Below are positions 1 to 7,684 of a stretch of DNA of 64,000 bases, in pieces. Position 1 is the first letter of the stretch, and every line of letters begins with the position of its first letter. The notes under the pieces are model-generated. The model saw nothing but the letters and a program-made list of their open reading frames with translations. It was not told the origin of the DNA and searched no databases. The position numbers and the translations under genes were made by a program. The stretch is from Bacillus sp. E(2018) (GTDB lineage: Bacteria > Bacillota > Bacilli > Bacillales > Fictibacillaceae). Location of the stretch: assembly GCF_005503015.1 (NCBI RefSeq), contig NZ_SCOL01000002.1:248001-312000 (forward strand), in the 5' to 3' direction.

Positions 1-714
1 TACAACCACCCAGACCTTGCTGGAAAAGTCATTAAAGGTGCCGACTATGTCGACGACGATAACGATCCATTGGATGAGAACGAGCACGGTACACACGTTG
101 CAGGTATCGCGGCAGCGAACACAAATAACGGTGTGGGAATCGCAGGTCTTGCTCCAAAAGCTTCTATTCTAGCAGTTCGTGTTCTTGATGCGAACGGAAG
201 TGGTTCACTCGATGACGTAGCTCAAGGTATTCGTTACGCCGCTGACCAAGGTGCACAGGTTATCAATCTAAGTCTTGGTGGAGCGGGCGGCACACAAACG
301 CTTCAATCTGCTGTTGATTATGCGTGGGGCAAAGGATCTGTAGTCATCGCTGCTGCAGGAAATGAGGGTGTATCTTCTCCTAGCTACCCTGCTTATTATA
401 CGAACGCGATCGCAGTTGCGGCTACTGATCAAAACGATCGTAAAGCTTCATTCTCTAACTACGGTACGTGGGTTGATATCGCAGCACCGGGTGTTAACAT
501 CTATTCCACAACGCCAAATAATCAGTATGCGAGTTTCTCAGGAACGTCTATGGCATCACCAGTTGTTGCAGGTGTAGCAGGACTTCTTGCGGCTCAAGGT
601 AAGAGTGCTTCTCAAATCCGTGCAGCGCTTGAAAACACAGCGGATCCTGTGTCTGGAACAGGAAGCCAGTTCCAAAACGGCCGTGTGAATGCGGCGGCAG
701 CTGTTCAGCAGTAA
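1..714 (+). CDS. Subtilisin-family serine protease, thermitase-like (5' truncated by window)
   Basis: Secreted S8 endopeptidase. The reading frame is open from base 1, so the start, signal peptide, propeptide and catalytic Asp lie outside the window. Visible: catalytic His in the HGTHVAG motif (codon 85-87), oxyanion-hole Asn in AAAGNEG (codon 361-363) and nucleophile Ser in GTSMASP (codon 547-549). From memory, the spacing and wording (NHPDLAGKV, GIAGLAPKASILAVRVLD, STDQND-like segment, C-terminal GRVNA) follow thermitase more closely than subtilisin BPN'. The protein ends right after the peptidase domain, so there is no C-terminal anchor. A strong terminator follows at 735. Confidence 0.95.
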   Translation, partial: YNHPDLAGKVIKGADYVDDDNDPLDENEHGTHVAGIAAANTNNGVGIAGLAPKASILAVRVLDANGSGSLDDVAQGIRYAADQGAQVINLSLGGAGGTQTLQSAVDYAWGKGSVVIAAAGNEGVSSPSYPAYYTNAIAVAATDQNDRKASFSNYGTWVDIAAPGVNIYSTTPNNQYASFSGTSMASPVVAGVAGLLAAQGKSASQIRAALENTADPVSGTGSQFQNGRVNAAAAVQQ

Positions 715-734
715 TTTTAGTAAATTTCCCAAAG

Positions 735-774
735 CCTCTGGAAGTTAGTGTTTATAACTTCTGGAGGTTTTTTA
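735..774 (+). terminator. Rho-independent terminator of the subtilase gene
   Basis: A 13-bp stem (CCTCTGGAAGTTA with TAACTTCTGGAGG, two G-T pairs) is followed by six T residues at 768-773, 20 bases after the subtilase stop codon. Confidence 0.85.
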
Positions 775-910
775 TTTTCCTTTTTTCAAAGATGCTGTTA
801 ACGACTGTTATCCACACTTAACAACTAAATTGCATTTGTTAAAACTCCCTTCTTCATGAAGACAATTTCTGTAGAGTTAATGCATTTTTGTTCATTTGCT
901 TCTTTGAGAA

Positions 911-1040
911 GTTGATTGGAGTGTAAGGTGCGAGATTCCTGCGGGACAGGTGGGCAGGTGAGACACTTAAGAGTGAAACGAACAAATGTGGCTCACCGCC
1001 TGCCCCGCGGAAAGCGAGCAACCTGGAGCGGAAATCAACC
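911..1040 (+). repeat. Long inverted-repeat element, copy 1 (~130 bp)
   Basis: Bounded by TTGATT (912) and AATCAA (1033). The inner arms (CCTGCGGGACAGG... and ...GCCTGCCCCGCGG) would fold into one long imperfect stem-loop; the right end carries GCGAGCAACCTGGAGCGGAAA. Closely related copies lie at 1601-1729, 36534-36661 (opposite orientation) and 54693-54946. It carries no gene: the short open frames across it are artefacts of the palindrome. It occupies most of the 412-base gene-free stretch between the subtilase and the small membrane protein; I see nothing else there besides the terminator at 735. Confidence 0.85.
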
Positions 1041-1126
1041 TCTATCTTAAACATCGATGAATACGAAAACAGCTTTCATGAAAAACTGTTAACAGAAACA
1101 TCTGTAAGAAGCGGAGGAGTTCAGTT

Positions 1127-1342
1127 ATGTTTGGTCTTGGTAAGGGTAAACAAAAGAAAAAAACGTCTCAAGGTTCAGGCAAGAGTGAGTCGACAGAATC
1201 GGAAAAAAGGCAGAGCGAAAAAGAAGCAGAAGAAAAAATCGTATACTTTTTCTTGATCAGCACGGCGCTTTTTGGAGTGGTCGTTTTATATCTAGGCATT
1301 TCTCGTGAGATGTCTTTTGTGGCTGATCTCATTTCGAGTTGA
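1127..1342 (+). CDS. Small membrane protein with charged N-terminal tail
   Basis: A 71-residue protein of unknown function. Residues 1-38 are hydrophilic and rich in Lys, Ser and Glu; residues about 39-60 form a single membrane segment (VYFFLISTALFGVVVLYLGI). The start is supported by GGAGGAG at 1113-1119, eight bases upstream of the ATG. It stands alone between a repeat element and the SAM riboswitch. I do not recognise the family. Confidence 0.7.
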   Translation: MFGLGKGKQKKKTSQGSGKSESTESEKRQSEKEAEEKIVYFFLISTALFGVVVLYLGISREMSFVADLISS

Positions 1343-1366
1343 TTTTTCATGTCCTGACTGTATAAT
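1339..1366 (+). promoter_or_regulatory. Probable sigma-A promoter of the SAM riboswitch transcript
   Basis: TTGATT at 1339-1344 and a perfect TATAAT at 1361-1366 are separated by 16 bp. Transcription would start near 1373, about 35 bases before the riboswitch P1 helix. The -35 overlaps the last codons of the preceding small ORF. Confidence 0.7.
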
Positions 1367-1407
1367 AGTTGTAACTTACATATCGTTTTTTAAGCCGATT
1401 AATCGGT

Positions 1408-1566
1408 CTCTTATTTCGAGCAGGCGGAGGGAATTAGCCCTATGAAGCCCGGCAACCACCTTTATTTATAGGCACGGTGCTACATCTAACAGTTTTACAG
1501 ACTGAAAGATAAGAGGATTTAAACAGAACCATTCGTCCTCTTTTTTTGTAAAAGAGGGCGTTTTTT
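1408..1566 (+). ncRNA. SAM-I (S-box) riboswitch with transcription terminator
   Basis: The conserved S-box core is present: GGCGGAGGGA, GCCC.ATGAAGCCCGGCAACC, GGCACGGTGCTA and CTGAAAGAT. P1 pairs CTCTTAT (1408-1414) with ATAAGAG (1509-1515). The switch can be read directly: AAGAGGA (1511-1517) can instead pair with TCCTCTT (1536-1542) as antiterminator, while CCTCTTTT (1537-1544) pairs with AAAAGAGG (1550-1557) as terminator, followed by six T at 1561-1566. SAM binding stabilises P1, frees 1537-1544 and so terminates. The first gene downstream is the YuiH-like molybdoenzyme at 1789. Confidence 0.93.
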
Positions 1567-1600
1567 GTTGGTTGTTGCTCTATCAAAAACCTCATAGATA

Positions 1601-1729
1601 GTTAATTGAAGAGCAAGGTGTGAGACTCCTGCGGGATCAGTGGGACAGGTGAGACTCTTAACAGCGCATAGCGCTAAGAGGCTCACCGCACACCCCGGGG
1701 AAAGCGAGCAACCTGGAGCGGAAATTACC
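1601..1729 (+). repeat. Long inverted-repeat element, copy 2 (~130 bp)
   Basis: Same family and orientation as copy 1, with shared blocks CTCCTGCGGGA, GACAGGTGAGACTCTTAA, GGCTCACCGC and GCGAGCAACCTGGAGCGGAAA. It lies inside the untranslated leader between the SAM riboswitch terminator and the yuiH-like gene, so it is transcribed whenever the riboswitch reads through. Confidence 0.85.
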
Positions 1730-1788
1730 GCATTCTAAAACATCTAAAGAATCAGCAAAAACTTTTTTAAGTGAAAGGATGTTCATGT

Positions 1789-2457
1789 ATGGATCTTAAC
1801 AAAGCGGATCGCATAAAAAAGATGCGTGTCCCACAAGTCGATGAAAAACTAGAGAACCGCTTGCCTCCTGGGCAGGTTGAAACAAAAAAGTTCCCCATCC
1901 TTCATGAAGGAGACGTTCCTGTTTATGATATGAAAAAATGGTCGTTATCTGTAGAAGGACTCGTAGGAAAACGTGTCGAATTTAGTTTTGAAGACATCAT
2001 GAAGATGCCTCAAACGACAGTAGTACGAGATATTCACTGTGTGACGAGATGGTCACGGTTCGACAATGCGTTTGAAGGTGTTAAATTTACGGACTTTTTA
2101 AAGCACTTTGATGTGGATCCAAAAGCAAAGTTCGTGATGGTCCACGCTGATTACGATTATACGACGAATGTTCCTCTCCAAGATTTGTTACGCGATGATG
2201 TTATTCTTGCGCACTCGTTTGACGGCAAGCCGTTAACGGAAAAGCACGGATTTCCGCTTCGTCTCATTGTCCCGCATCTTTATTTTTGGAAAAGCGCAAA
2301 GTGGATTCGCAAGTTCGAGTTCTTAGAGAAAGATCAGCCGGGTTTTTGGGAGCAGAACGGCTTTCATATGTATGGCGATCCGTTTAAAGAAGAACGATTT
2401 TCGAGCGATGAGTTTGAGATGCCTGAGGATGAGTGGAAAAAGAAAGAGTATGATTGA
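1789..2457 (+). CDS. yuiH: Sulfite oxidase-like molybdopterin oxidoreductase (YuiH family)
   Basis: 222 residues, a stand-alone oxidoreductase molybdopterin-binding domain. The molybdenum-ligating Cys is visible in RDIHCVTRWSR (Cys84). Further family signatures are WSLSVEGLV near residue 55, HADYDYTTNVPL and LTEKHGFPLRLIVP. There is no dimerisation domain, haem domain or Tat signal, so a cytoplasmic protein is likely. ATG 1789 is preferred over the in-frame GTG at 1771 because AAAGGA (1774-1779) lies nine bases before it. The upstream S-box makes it a candidate member of the SAM regulon, which suggests a role in sulfur compound metabolism (inference). Confidence 0.88.
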   Translation: MDLNKADRIKKMRVPQVDEKLENRLPPGQVETKKFPILHEGDVPVYDMKKWSLSVEGLVGKRVEFSFEDIMKMPQTTVVRDIHCVTRWSRFDNAFEGVKFTDFLKHFDVDPKAKFVMVHADYDYTTNVPLQDLLRDDVILAHSFDGKPLTEKHGFPLRLIVPHLYFWKSAKWIRKFEFLEKDQPGFWEQNGFHMYGDPFKEERFSSDEFEMPEDEWKKKEYD

Positions 2458-2476
2458 TCACTTAAGAAATTGCGAA

Positions 2477-2502
2477 GGGGAAGAACGTTTATTTTCTTCC
2501 CC
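2477..2502. terminator. Hairpin between convergent genes
   Basis: GGGGAAGAA (2477-2485) pairs with TTCTTCCCC (2494-2502). It overlaps the last codons of the minus-strand gene and lies 20 bases after yuiH. Flanking T-tracts are poor on both strands, so termination is uncertain. Confidence 0.5.
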
Positions 2503-2779
2503 TCAGCATTTTAATCTCATTTTTTAAAGCTGTGATCTGATCTTGTATGTCTTTCATCTGAGCTTCTTGTTCTTGCTGGTCTTTAAGATCGTTCGCTTGA
2601 TCGATGTACACTTGTCTAAGAGCAATCGCTGCACTGAACGTTGCTAAAAAATCCCCCGCGGTCACAAGCGTCGAGGCGAGTAAGGCGAGTTCTGCAGCAA
2701 ACGTTGTACCGTCTTTATTATTTGCTAAATATTCTTCTTCTGCTTCTGCTAAAATGACGTCTACTACACGTTGATTCAC
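2489..2779 (-). CDS. Hypothetical protein with C-terminal coiled coil
   Basis: 96 residues. A GTG start at 2779 is chosen because AGGAG lies eight bases upstream; longer in-frame starts lack a ribosome binding site. The N-terminal half is Ala-rich and moderately hydrophobic (FAAELALLASTLVTAGDFLATFSAAIAL); the C-terminal third is a charged coiled coil (residues 65-96). Family not recognised. It is convergent with yuiH. Confidence 0.6.
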   Translation of the reverse strand: MNQRVVDVILAEAEEEYLANNKDGTTFAAELALLASTLVTAGDFLATFSAAIALRQVYIDQANDLKDQQEQEAQMKDIQDQITALKNEIKMLRGRK

Positions 2780-2954
2780 ATCATTCACTCCTAACACCTG
2801 AATTACTCATACTATATGCGTTTGCCCTGTATGCGGTGCCCGATGTTTCCTTTCATATTCTGATTTTCGAACACATAAAAAATCAGCTTTTTCGTGATTT
2901 GTTCTTAATGTATAGGCATTTTGACCGATATTAACCTTATTAGGAGGTTTGGCG

Positions 2955-3146
2955 ATGGAACAATGGCTGTCTTTTCGTATTCCGTTCGATATCATTTCCA
3001 TTTACATCTTACTTGCCGCGATCGTTGTGGTCGGCATATTTTCAAGCCTGCTTCGAACGACCTTACCAGAATGGTCTGTTAGAATCTTTAGCTACACAGG
3101 GTTTGTTGGTGTAATCTTTGCTTGGCTAAAGCTGCTGGAATATTGA
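2955..3146 (+). CDS. Small two-helix membrane protein
   Basis: 63 residues with two predicted membrane segments (about 10-32 and 42-60). The start is set by a perfect AGGAGG at 2942-2947, seven bases before the ATG; the in-frame TTG at 2949 overlaps that site. Function unknown. It is followed by a bidirectional terminator shared with the opposing yojO. Confidence 0.7.
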   Translation: MEQWLSFRIPFDIISIYILLAAIVVVGIFSSLLRTTLPEWSVRIFSYTGFVGVIFAWLKLLEY

Positions 3147-3156
3147 TACATACATA

Positions 3157-3194
3157 AAAAAACGCCTTGGGGTTTGTTGTCCCAGGCGTTTTGG
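3157..3194. terminator. Bidirectional terminator
   Basis: AAAACGCCTTGGG (3159-3171) pairs with CCCAGGCGTTTT (3181-3192) with one bulge. A-rich and T-rich flanks on both sides suit the + strand small membrane gene and the - strand yojO. Confidence 0.8.
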
Positions 3195-3198
3195 CGTT

Positions 3199-5130
3199 TT
3201 ATAGTGATTTAAAAAGAAGTTTGCGAAGAACGGGCATCAAATAGTCGACAAGCTCAGAAGCACTTGGCACAACTACGTTTTGCGGTCCGTAGATGTTTTG
3301 CATCAGTTTCTCTTCTTCCTCTGTAATCTCTCCGTTCGCGATGAACATACCAATTGTTTCGATCCCGAGCTTTCGTGTACGAGTGACCGCTTCGTGTGTA
3401 TCGAGTACTCCATGCGATTCATAATCAAATGCCGCAGGTTCACCGTCTGAGAAAACGAGCAGAATCTTTTGCTGCTCTGGTCTTTTTGCAAGCTCTTCTC
3501 CCATACGTCGGATGGAATATCCGTCACGGTTATCTTCTTGCGGCTCGAGCTGAATAATCGGCGCTCCCGATTGATGCAGAGAGTTGCGGTATGAGATCAC
3601 CTCATGAAAATAGTTCGGCTGATCGTTACTTGAAGCGTCTGCTGCATCTTCCCAAAACCCAACGACAGAATGCGGGATTCGAAGAGCTTTTAACGTTTCA
3701 TGAAAAAGTACGATTCCTTTTTGCGTCTCTTCCATCTTGTTGAACATAGATGCCGAACAATCGACGAGCAGTGTGAACGTGGTGTCGAGTTCTTGTTGAG
3801 ATTCTTGCTTTTTTCGGAAAAGCCTCGGATTCTTATCGGTTGCAAGTCTTGTTAGCTTCTTTCCGAGTCTTCCAAAGTGCAGATCTTCTCTCGGTGCTGT
3901 TCGTTTGTGCTCCATCGTTTTTAAAAAGTTTTGTTTCAGCTGCGAAACGAATGGCGTGATCTCTTGGTTATATTCGTCATACTGAGCGATTTCGTCGATT
4001 GTCGCCGGTTTTGCGGGAACGAAATGCTCAGTGACATTTTTGTTCACTTCTCCATATGGGAAGTGGTTTGCAGAGTCTGAACCATTTTGGTTATTGTCGG
4101 TTTCGGCTTCATGCTCGTTTTGGGTGTCGAAGTCGTTGTTGTCAGTACTTTTAGCGCTCGTTTGAACCGAGCCGAACACCGCGTCACCACTTTCTGCTTC
4201 CCTTGCACCTTCTCCTAACAGATCTGTGTTTGTCCCTTGATCAAGATCCATCTGTAAAAACGAATCCTGCGGGTCAGAGGTTTCATCATGCCAAGAAGAA
4301 TGAGACTCTTTTTCTTTATCGTCTTTTTCCTTGTCTGAATCTTCATCTTTCGTGATCGTTTTCTTCGTTTTCGTTTCGTTGTTGCGTGTGAGGTCGTCGA
4401 AGTTTTGATCGCTCTCACCATTTGTTTGGCTTTTTTGCGACGGGTCACTGAAACTACGGTATGCGGTTTTCATATCGTTTACGTTTGTGTGTTTTTGTGT
4501 GATTGCGGCCATCTCAGTGATGATCGCAGCGATATCTTCAGTCGATTTAGCTGTTGTAAGTTTCGTTAAATGAGATCGTAGTTCTTGATAGAGTTCCTGC
4601 GTCTCCTCTGGTACGGCCACAAATCGTTTATTCGCTAAAAGAATGATATGGCAAAAAAGCGCATCAAGTGTACGCTTTTGCTGAATATGCTTTCGGTACT
4701 CACGGTTGTAGTGAACCTGAAACGTTTCTTTGCGCAGCTTGAAAGCATGTGTCATCCCAGGGCGGTCGTTCACACAGATCTGTTCTAGTCGATAATCTTC
4801 TGCGAAAAGAAGGACTTGTTTAAGGAATTGACCGTGCGGGTGAGATTTCAACTGCTTCAAGGTGTCCCAGATCACATCGTCATCCGTGTGAAACTGAGTT
4901 CCATAGCTGCGCAAATAAACATCCGATTTCCAGCCTTCAAGCTGAATGTCGCGCGGGTATGGATTCCAGAACTGACTAACGTGTGTAACGCCGCTGTTTC
5001 GTTCGAGGTACGAGTGATACGAGAACGAAACGTCCATTTTATCCACTTTTGAGAGTGAGCGGGAAAGGTCGATCAGTTGCATGTGAACAAAAGAATCGAT
5101 CTTCGTATCCGCAAATACTAGGAATTTCAT
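3199..5130 (-). CDS. yojO: VWA-domain protein, YojO/CobT-like partner of a MoxR ATPase
   Basis: 643 residues. The C-terminal third is a von Willebrand A domain with a MIDAS motif DCSAS near residue 455 and FSDGEPAAFD further on. The central region (about 210-370) is an acidic, Asn/Asp/Glu-rich low-complexity linker, as in CobT-like proteins. It lies directly downstream of a MoxR-family ATPase on the same strand, the arrangement of B. subtilis yojN-yojO. MoxR/VWA pairs act as chaperone-type complexes that insert cofactors or metals or remodel targets; the substrate here is unknown. A REP-like palindrome (5173-5185) lies between the two genes. Confidence 0.85.
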   Translation of the reverse strand: MKFLVFADTKIDSFVHMQLIDLSRSLSKVDKMDVSFSYHSYLERNSGVTHVSQFWNPYPRDIQLEGWKSDVYLRSYGTQFHTDDDVIWDTLKQLKSHPHGQFLKQVLLFAEDYRLEQICVNDRPGMTHAFKLRKETFQVHYNREYRKHIQQKRTLDALFCHIILLANKRFVAVPEETQELYQELRSHLTKLTTAKSTEDIAAIITEMAAITQKHTNVNDMKTAYRSFSDPSQKSQTNGESDQNFDDLTRNNETKTKKTITKDEDSDKEKDDKEKESHSSWHDETSDPQDSFLQMDLDQGTNTDLLGEGAREAESGDAVFGSVQTSAKSTDNNDFDTQNEHEAETDNNQNGSDSANHFPYGEVNKNVTEHFVPAKPATIDEIAQYDEYNQEITPFVSQLKQNFLKTMEHKRTAPREDLHFGRLGKKLTRLATDKNPRLFRKKQESQQELDTTFTLLVDCSASMFNKMEETQKGIVLFHETLKALRIPHSVVGFWEDAADASSNDQPNYFHEVISYRNSLHQSGAPIIQLEPQEDNRDGYSIRRMGEELAKRPEQQKILLVFSDGEPAAFDYESHGVLDTHEAVTRTRKLGIETIGMFIANGEITEEEEKLMQNIYGPQNVVVPSASELVDYLMPVLRKLLFKSL

Positions 5131-5160
5131 CTAAGGAAAACCTCCAAAATCGTCGTGGGA

Positions 5161-5192
5161 AATAAATTGTATGGGGTCTGACCCCATTTCCC
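5161..5192 (+). repeat. REP-like palindrome 1, between yojN and yojO
   Basis: Core GGGGTCTGACCCC at 5173-5185, with the family's left flank AATTGTAT and right flank ATTTCCC. Outer arms GGGAAAT (beginning 5158) and ATTTCCC form a second, wider inverted repeat, as also seen in copy 3. It sits 11 bases past the yojN stop codon, inside the operon. Confidence 0.85.
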
Positions 5193-5195
5193 AGC

Positions 5196-6080
5196 TTACG
5201 CGAACAGAGTTGCGGCTACGTTAGCAACGAGAGCGCGCTCACGTGCATCCTCTAGCTTGTCTGCGATCGCGCGTTGAATGGCACGCTTCGCCGGCAGATA
5301 TACGGAAAGATCTGCTGCATCTAGCAACGCACGGATGGATGCTGCATCTTCAGAAAGATGGCCAGCTTTCGCTTGTCCAATTAAATCAGAGGACAGTTGA
5401 ACAAACTTGGATAGTACCTCTTCGTCTTTTTGCTGAGATTGATTTTTGAGCATTTCTTTTAACGTATCGCCTTGAATGTAAGGAACTTCAATTACGACAA
5501 AACGGTTTTTTAATGCCTCGTTTAAAGGAACCGTCCCGATGTACCCTTCGTTGATCGCTGCGATTACATTGAAGCCAGATTGCGCTTTTACCACTTCACC
5601 TGTGAACGGGTTAGCGATCGTTCGGCGATAATCGAGCATTCCGTTTAGAATCGGCAGCGTTTCTGGTTTGGCGATGTTGATCTCATCGATATAAAGAAAG
5701 TGTCCGTTCGCTGCAGCTCTGGTAACTGGACCTGGAATAAACTCGATCTCTTGTTTACCCTCGCTATAGCTTAACGTCTTATGACCCAGAAGCGCTTCCG
5801 CATCAAGATCGACAGAGGCGTTCACTTGATGCAAAGGTTGACCGAACACATTTGAAAGAAGTTCGGCAAGTTTTGTCTTTCCAGATCCCGTAGGTCCTTT
5901 TAACAGTACATTTTTTCCGAGAGCAAGTGCGATCACGGCATCCTCGATCAACGCTGGGTCAGGTGCTGTATATCCTAGCTCTCCAATTAATTCTTTATAT
6001 TCATTTGATAAGTTTTCTAGTCGTTTCGCTGCATCTTGCTGAAGTTTTTCTTTTATTTCAATTGGAAGTTGGAGATTCAT
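5196..6080 (-). CDS. yojN: MoxR-family AAA+ ATPase (YojN)
   Basis: 294 residues. Walker A GPTGSGKT (about 62-69) and Walker B FLYIDEIN (about 129-134) are intact, followed by a sensor region ending [21 protein letters not shown] 6080 is chosen because AAAGGAAA lies just upstream; a longer in-frame start at 6152 has no ribosome binding site. It is transcribed ahead of the VWA partner yojO; together they form the two-component MoxR/VWA chaperone system. Confidence 0.9.
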   Translation of the reverse strand: MNLQLPIEIKEKLQQDAAKRLENLSNEYKELIGELGYTAPDPALIEDAVIALALGKNVLLKGPTGSGKTKLAELLSNVFGQPLHQVNASVDLDAEALLGHKTLSYSEGKQEIEFIPGPVTRAAANGHFLYIDEINIAKPETLPILNGMLDYRRTIANPFTGEVVKAQSGFNVIAAINEGYIGTVPLNEALKNRFVVIEVPYIQGDTLKEMLKNQSQQKDEEVLSKFVQLSSDLIGQAKAGHLSEDAASIRALLDAADLSVYLPAKRAIQRAIADKLEDARERALVANVAATLFA

Positions 6081-6239
6081 ATCAAATTTCCTTTCTCTAT
6101 CAGTGATTTCACTTTTAATGAATACCACATTATCTATCAACAGTATTTCCACTTATTTGCTGTGTAAAGCCTTACACAATGTAACATTGTAAGCTTTTTC
6201 AGTGCAAGTACGTTGTTTGGTAACCACATTTTACTAAGA

Positions 6240-6277
6240 AAAAAGAGCCGATTATCTAAATTCGGCTCTCTTTTTTC
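6240..6277 (-). terminator. Terminator of the padR-HAAS operon
   Basis: AGAGCCGA (6244-6251) pairs with TTCGGCTCT (6261-6269). The stem contains the stop codon of the HAAS gene, and on the minus strand it is followed by TTTTTT. Confidence 0.8.
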
Positions 6278-7026
6278 GCTTTTTTAAACGTATACACGTT
6301 ATAGACAATAAGTGTTACAAACAGCACACTTATTGTTAAAATGGCTTTTGTTTCTTTTTCGAATGAGGTTAGACTAATTAAAAATTCTGGTAGGAAAAGC
6401 ATGGTGGGAATGACGATCGTGAACCAGGTTTTGCTCCATAAAGCGATTCCTATAAAGATGGCGATGGCAAGGAGTGCGGCGATGATGTTTCCTGTTGCTC
6501 CAAGCTTTATAACAACCGGAGTTTTATATGCATCGTTTGCAAACAGAAGACCTAAAAAGAACAAAATCGGCAGACTTCCTAAGATAAAAGTGGTGATGAT
6601 CGTCTTAGTTTTTGAAAGCTTTGTGCTCGCTAAGAACTTGAACATTCTTAAATAGAAGAGCACGAGAATGATACAAACCGCTGGATAACCAATCACTTGA
6701 AGCAACGTAAACTGCACACCTTCTCTTATCGCATCGCCCAGCAAAATATAGGCGAAAACACCGAGAACAATGATCGGCAAGTAAGAAAGCCATTTAAAAT
6801 CGAATGACATTTCGTTTGAGAGCTGCTCCATATAAGCTTTTGGCGAATGGCCGATGATGTGAGAGACTGATTTTCCACGCTTTTCCGCTTCGATCAGGTG
6901 ATCTTCCAACTCTTCTACGATCTCTTTCACCTCTTCATCTTTTTTTCCACTCGAAAATAAATAAAGTCTAAGATTATCTAAAAAATCCTGGCTTTCCGCT
7001 GTTAAAGTATGTTTTTGCGCACTCAT
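6256..7026 (-). CDS. HAAS-type membrane protein partnered with PadR
   Basis: 256 residues. The N-terminal cytoplasmic part (about 1-85) has the HAAS signature: a helical segment with EIVEELEDHLIEAEKRG followed by a short linker. Six or so membrane segments follow. The start at 7026 has GGAAGCGGAG upstream, and its ATG overlaps the TGA of padR by four bases, so the two are translationally coupled. HAAS proteins occur beside PadR regulators and are thought to signal membrane state to them; the ligand is unknown. Confidence 0.8.
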   Translation of the reverse strand: MSAQKHTLTAESQDFLDNLRLYLFSSGKKDEEVKEIVEELEDHLIEAEKRGKSVSHIIGHSPKAYMEQLSNEMSFDFKWLSYLPIIVLGVFAYILLGDAIREGVQFTLLQVIGYPAVCIILVLFYLRMFKFLASTKLSKTKTIITTFILGSLPILFFLGLLFANDAYKTPVVIKLGATGNIIAALLAIAIFIGIALWSKTWFTIVIPTMLFLPEFLISLTSFEKETKAILTISVLFVTLIVYNVYTFKKAKKESRI

Positions 7027-7355
7027 TCTCCGCTTCCTCTCTTTTGTAAAATGTGCTCGACCGAATGACTTAGTTGATTCCATCTTTCAATAAATGCTTG
7101 AAGTTCTTCCTCACCCTTAGCGGTAAGCGAATAATATTTGCGTCTTGGACCCGCCGTTGATTTTTTTAACGTCGTGGTAACAAGTTCTTCTTTTTGCATG
7201 CGTATGAGTAATGGATAAATCGTACCTTCACTCGTCTGTTGAAAGCCGTATGATTCCAGCTTTTCAGCTAATTCATAGCCATAAACTTCACCTTCGTTGA
7301 TGATGGCTAAAAGACAGCCGTCGAGAATTCCTTTTAACATCTGAGTGTTCGACAT
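7023..7355 (-). CDS. PadR-family transcriptional regulator
   Basis: 110 residues. Winged-helix domain with the PadR hallmarks YGYELAEKL, EGTIYPLLIRM and GPRRKYYSLTAKGEEEL, then a short C-terminal dimerisation helix. ATG 7355 is preferred over an earlier in-frame start because GAGGTG precedes it. It is the first gene of a two-gene operon with the HAAS protein. Three near-identical palindromes just upstream (7380-7467) look like its own operators, implying autorepression. Confidence 0.9.
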   Translation of the reverse strand: MSNTQMLKGILDGCLLAIINEGEVYGYELAEKLESYGFQQTSEGTIYPLLIRMQKEELVTTTLKKSTAGPRRKYYSLTAKGEEELQAFIERWNQLSHSVEHILQKRGSGE

Positions 7356-7379
7356 GTGGTTACACCTCATTTTCACTAT

Positions 7380-7467
7380 CTTGTATTACAAGGGTTATAG
7401 ATAAAAAAGAATGTCTTGCATAACAAGATATACCATTAGTATATATGGCACTAACTTGTAACGCAAG
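7380..7467 (-). promoter_or_regulatory. Three PadR operator-like palindromes over the padR promoter
   Basis: Three 13-bp palindromes occur: CTTGTATTACAAG (7380-7392), CTTGCATAACAAG (7415-7427) and CTTGTAACGCAAG (7455-7467), consensus CTTG-N5-CAAG, starts 35 and 40 bp apart. On the minus strand a plausible promoter (TTGTTA, 17 bp, TATCTA) overlaps the middle and proximal copies. The position directly upstream of padR points to autoregulation. Confidence 0.75.
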
Positions 7468-7492
7468 GTATTTGTGTTAATTTGTTCCAAAA

Positions 7493-7669
7493 TTATTTTT
7501 CCTTATTCATGAGCTCCACCACATGTGGTTTCGGCTCCCAACAATTGAACTGATAGTCTGGTTTCGTCTCATATCCAAGGCGCACGCAGTGATAGCGCAT
7601 CCCTTGATTCGTTTTTTCAGGCTTGAAATTGATACACGTCGCACAGCAATGATACTTATTTTTGTTCAT
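7493..7669 (-). CDS. Small Cys-rich protein, possible metal binder
   Basis: 58 residues beginning MNKNKYHCCATCINF. ATG 7669 is preceded by AAAGGAGGG at a good distance. Five Cys and three His residues (HCCATC, then YHCVRLGYE, then FNCWEPKPH) suggest a zinc-binding fold; the wording resembles small conserved Bacillus proteins of unknown function. It is transcribed in the same direction as the YdcF-like gene, 15 bases downstream of its stop. Confidence 0.75.
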   Translation of the reverse strand: MNKNKYHCCATCINFKPEKTNQGMRYHCVRLGYETKPDYQFNCWEPKPHVVELMNKEK

Positions 7670-7684
7670 GGAAGTGGCCCTCCT

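Noticed and set aside
854-1054. Open frame on the minus strand across repeat copy 1
   Set aside because: It is created by the palindromic repeat, lacks a ribosome binding site and a similar frame arises in other copies.
1511-1542. Terminator formed by AAGAGGA and TCCTCTT in the SAM leader
   Set aside because: This pairing overlaps P1 and fits the antiterminator; the real terminator is the 1537-1557 stem followed by the T-tract at 1561.
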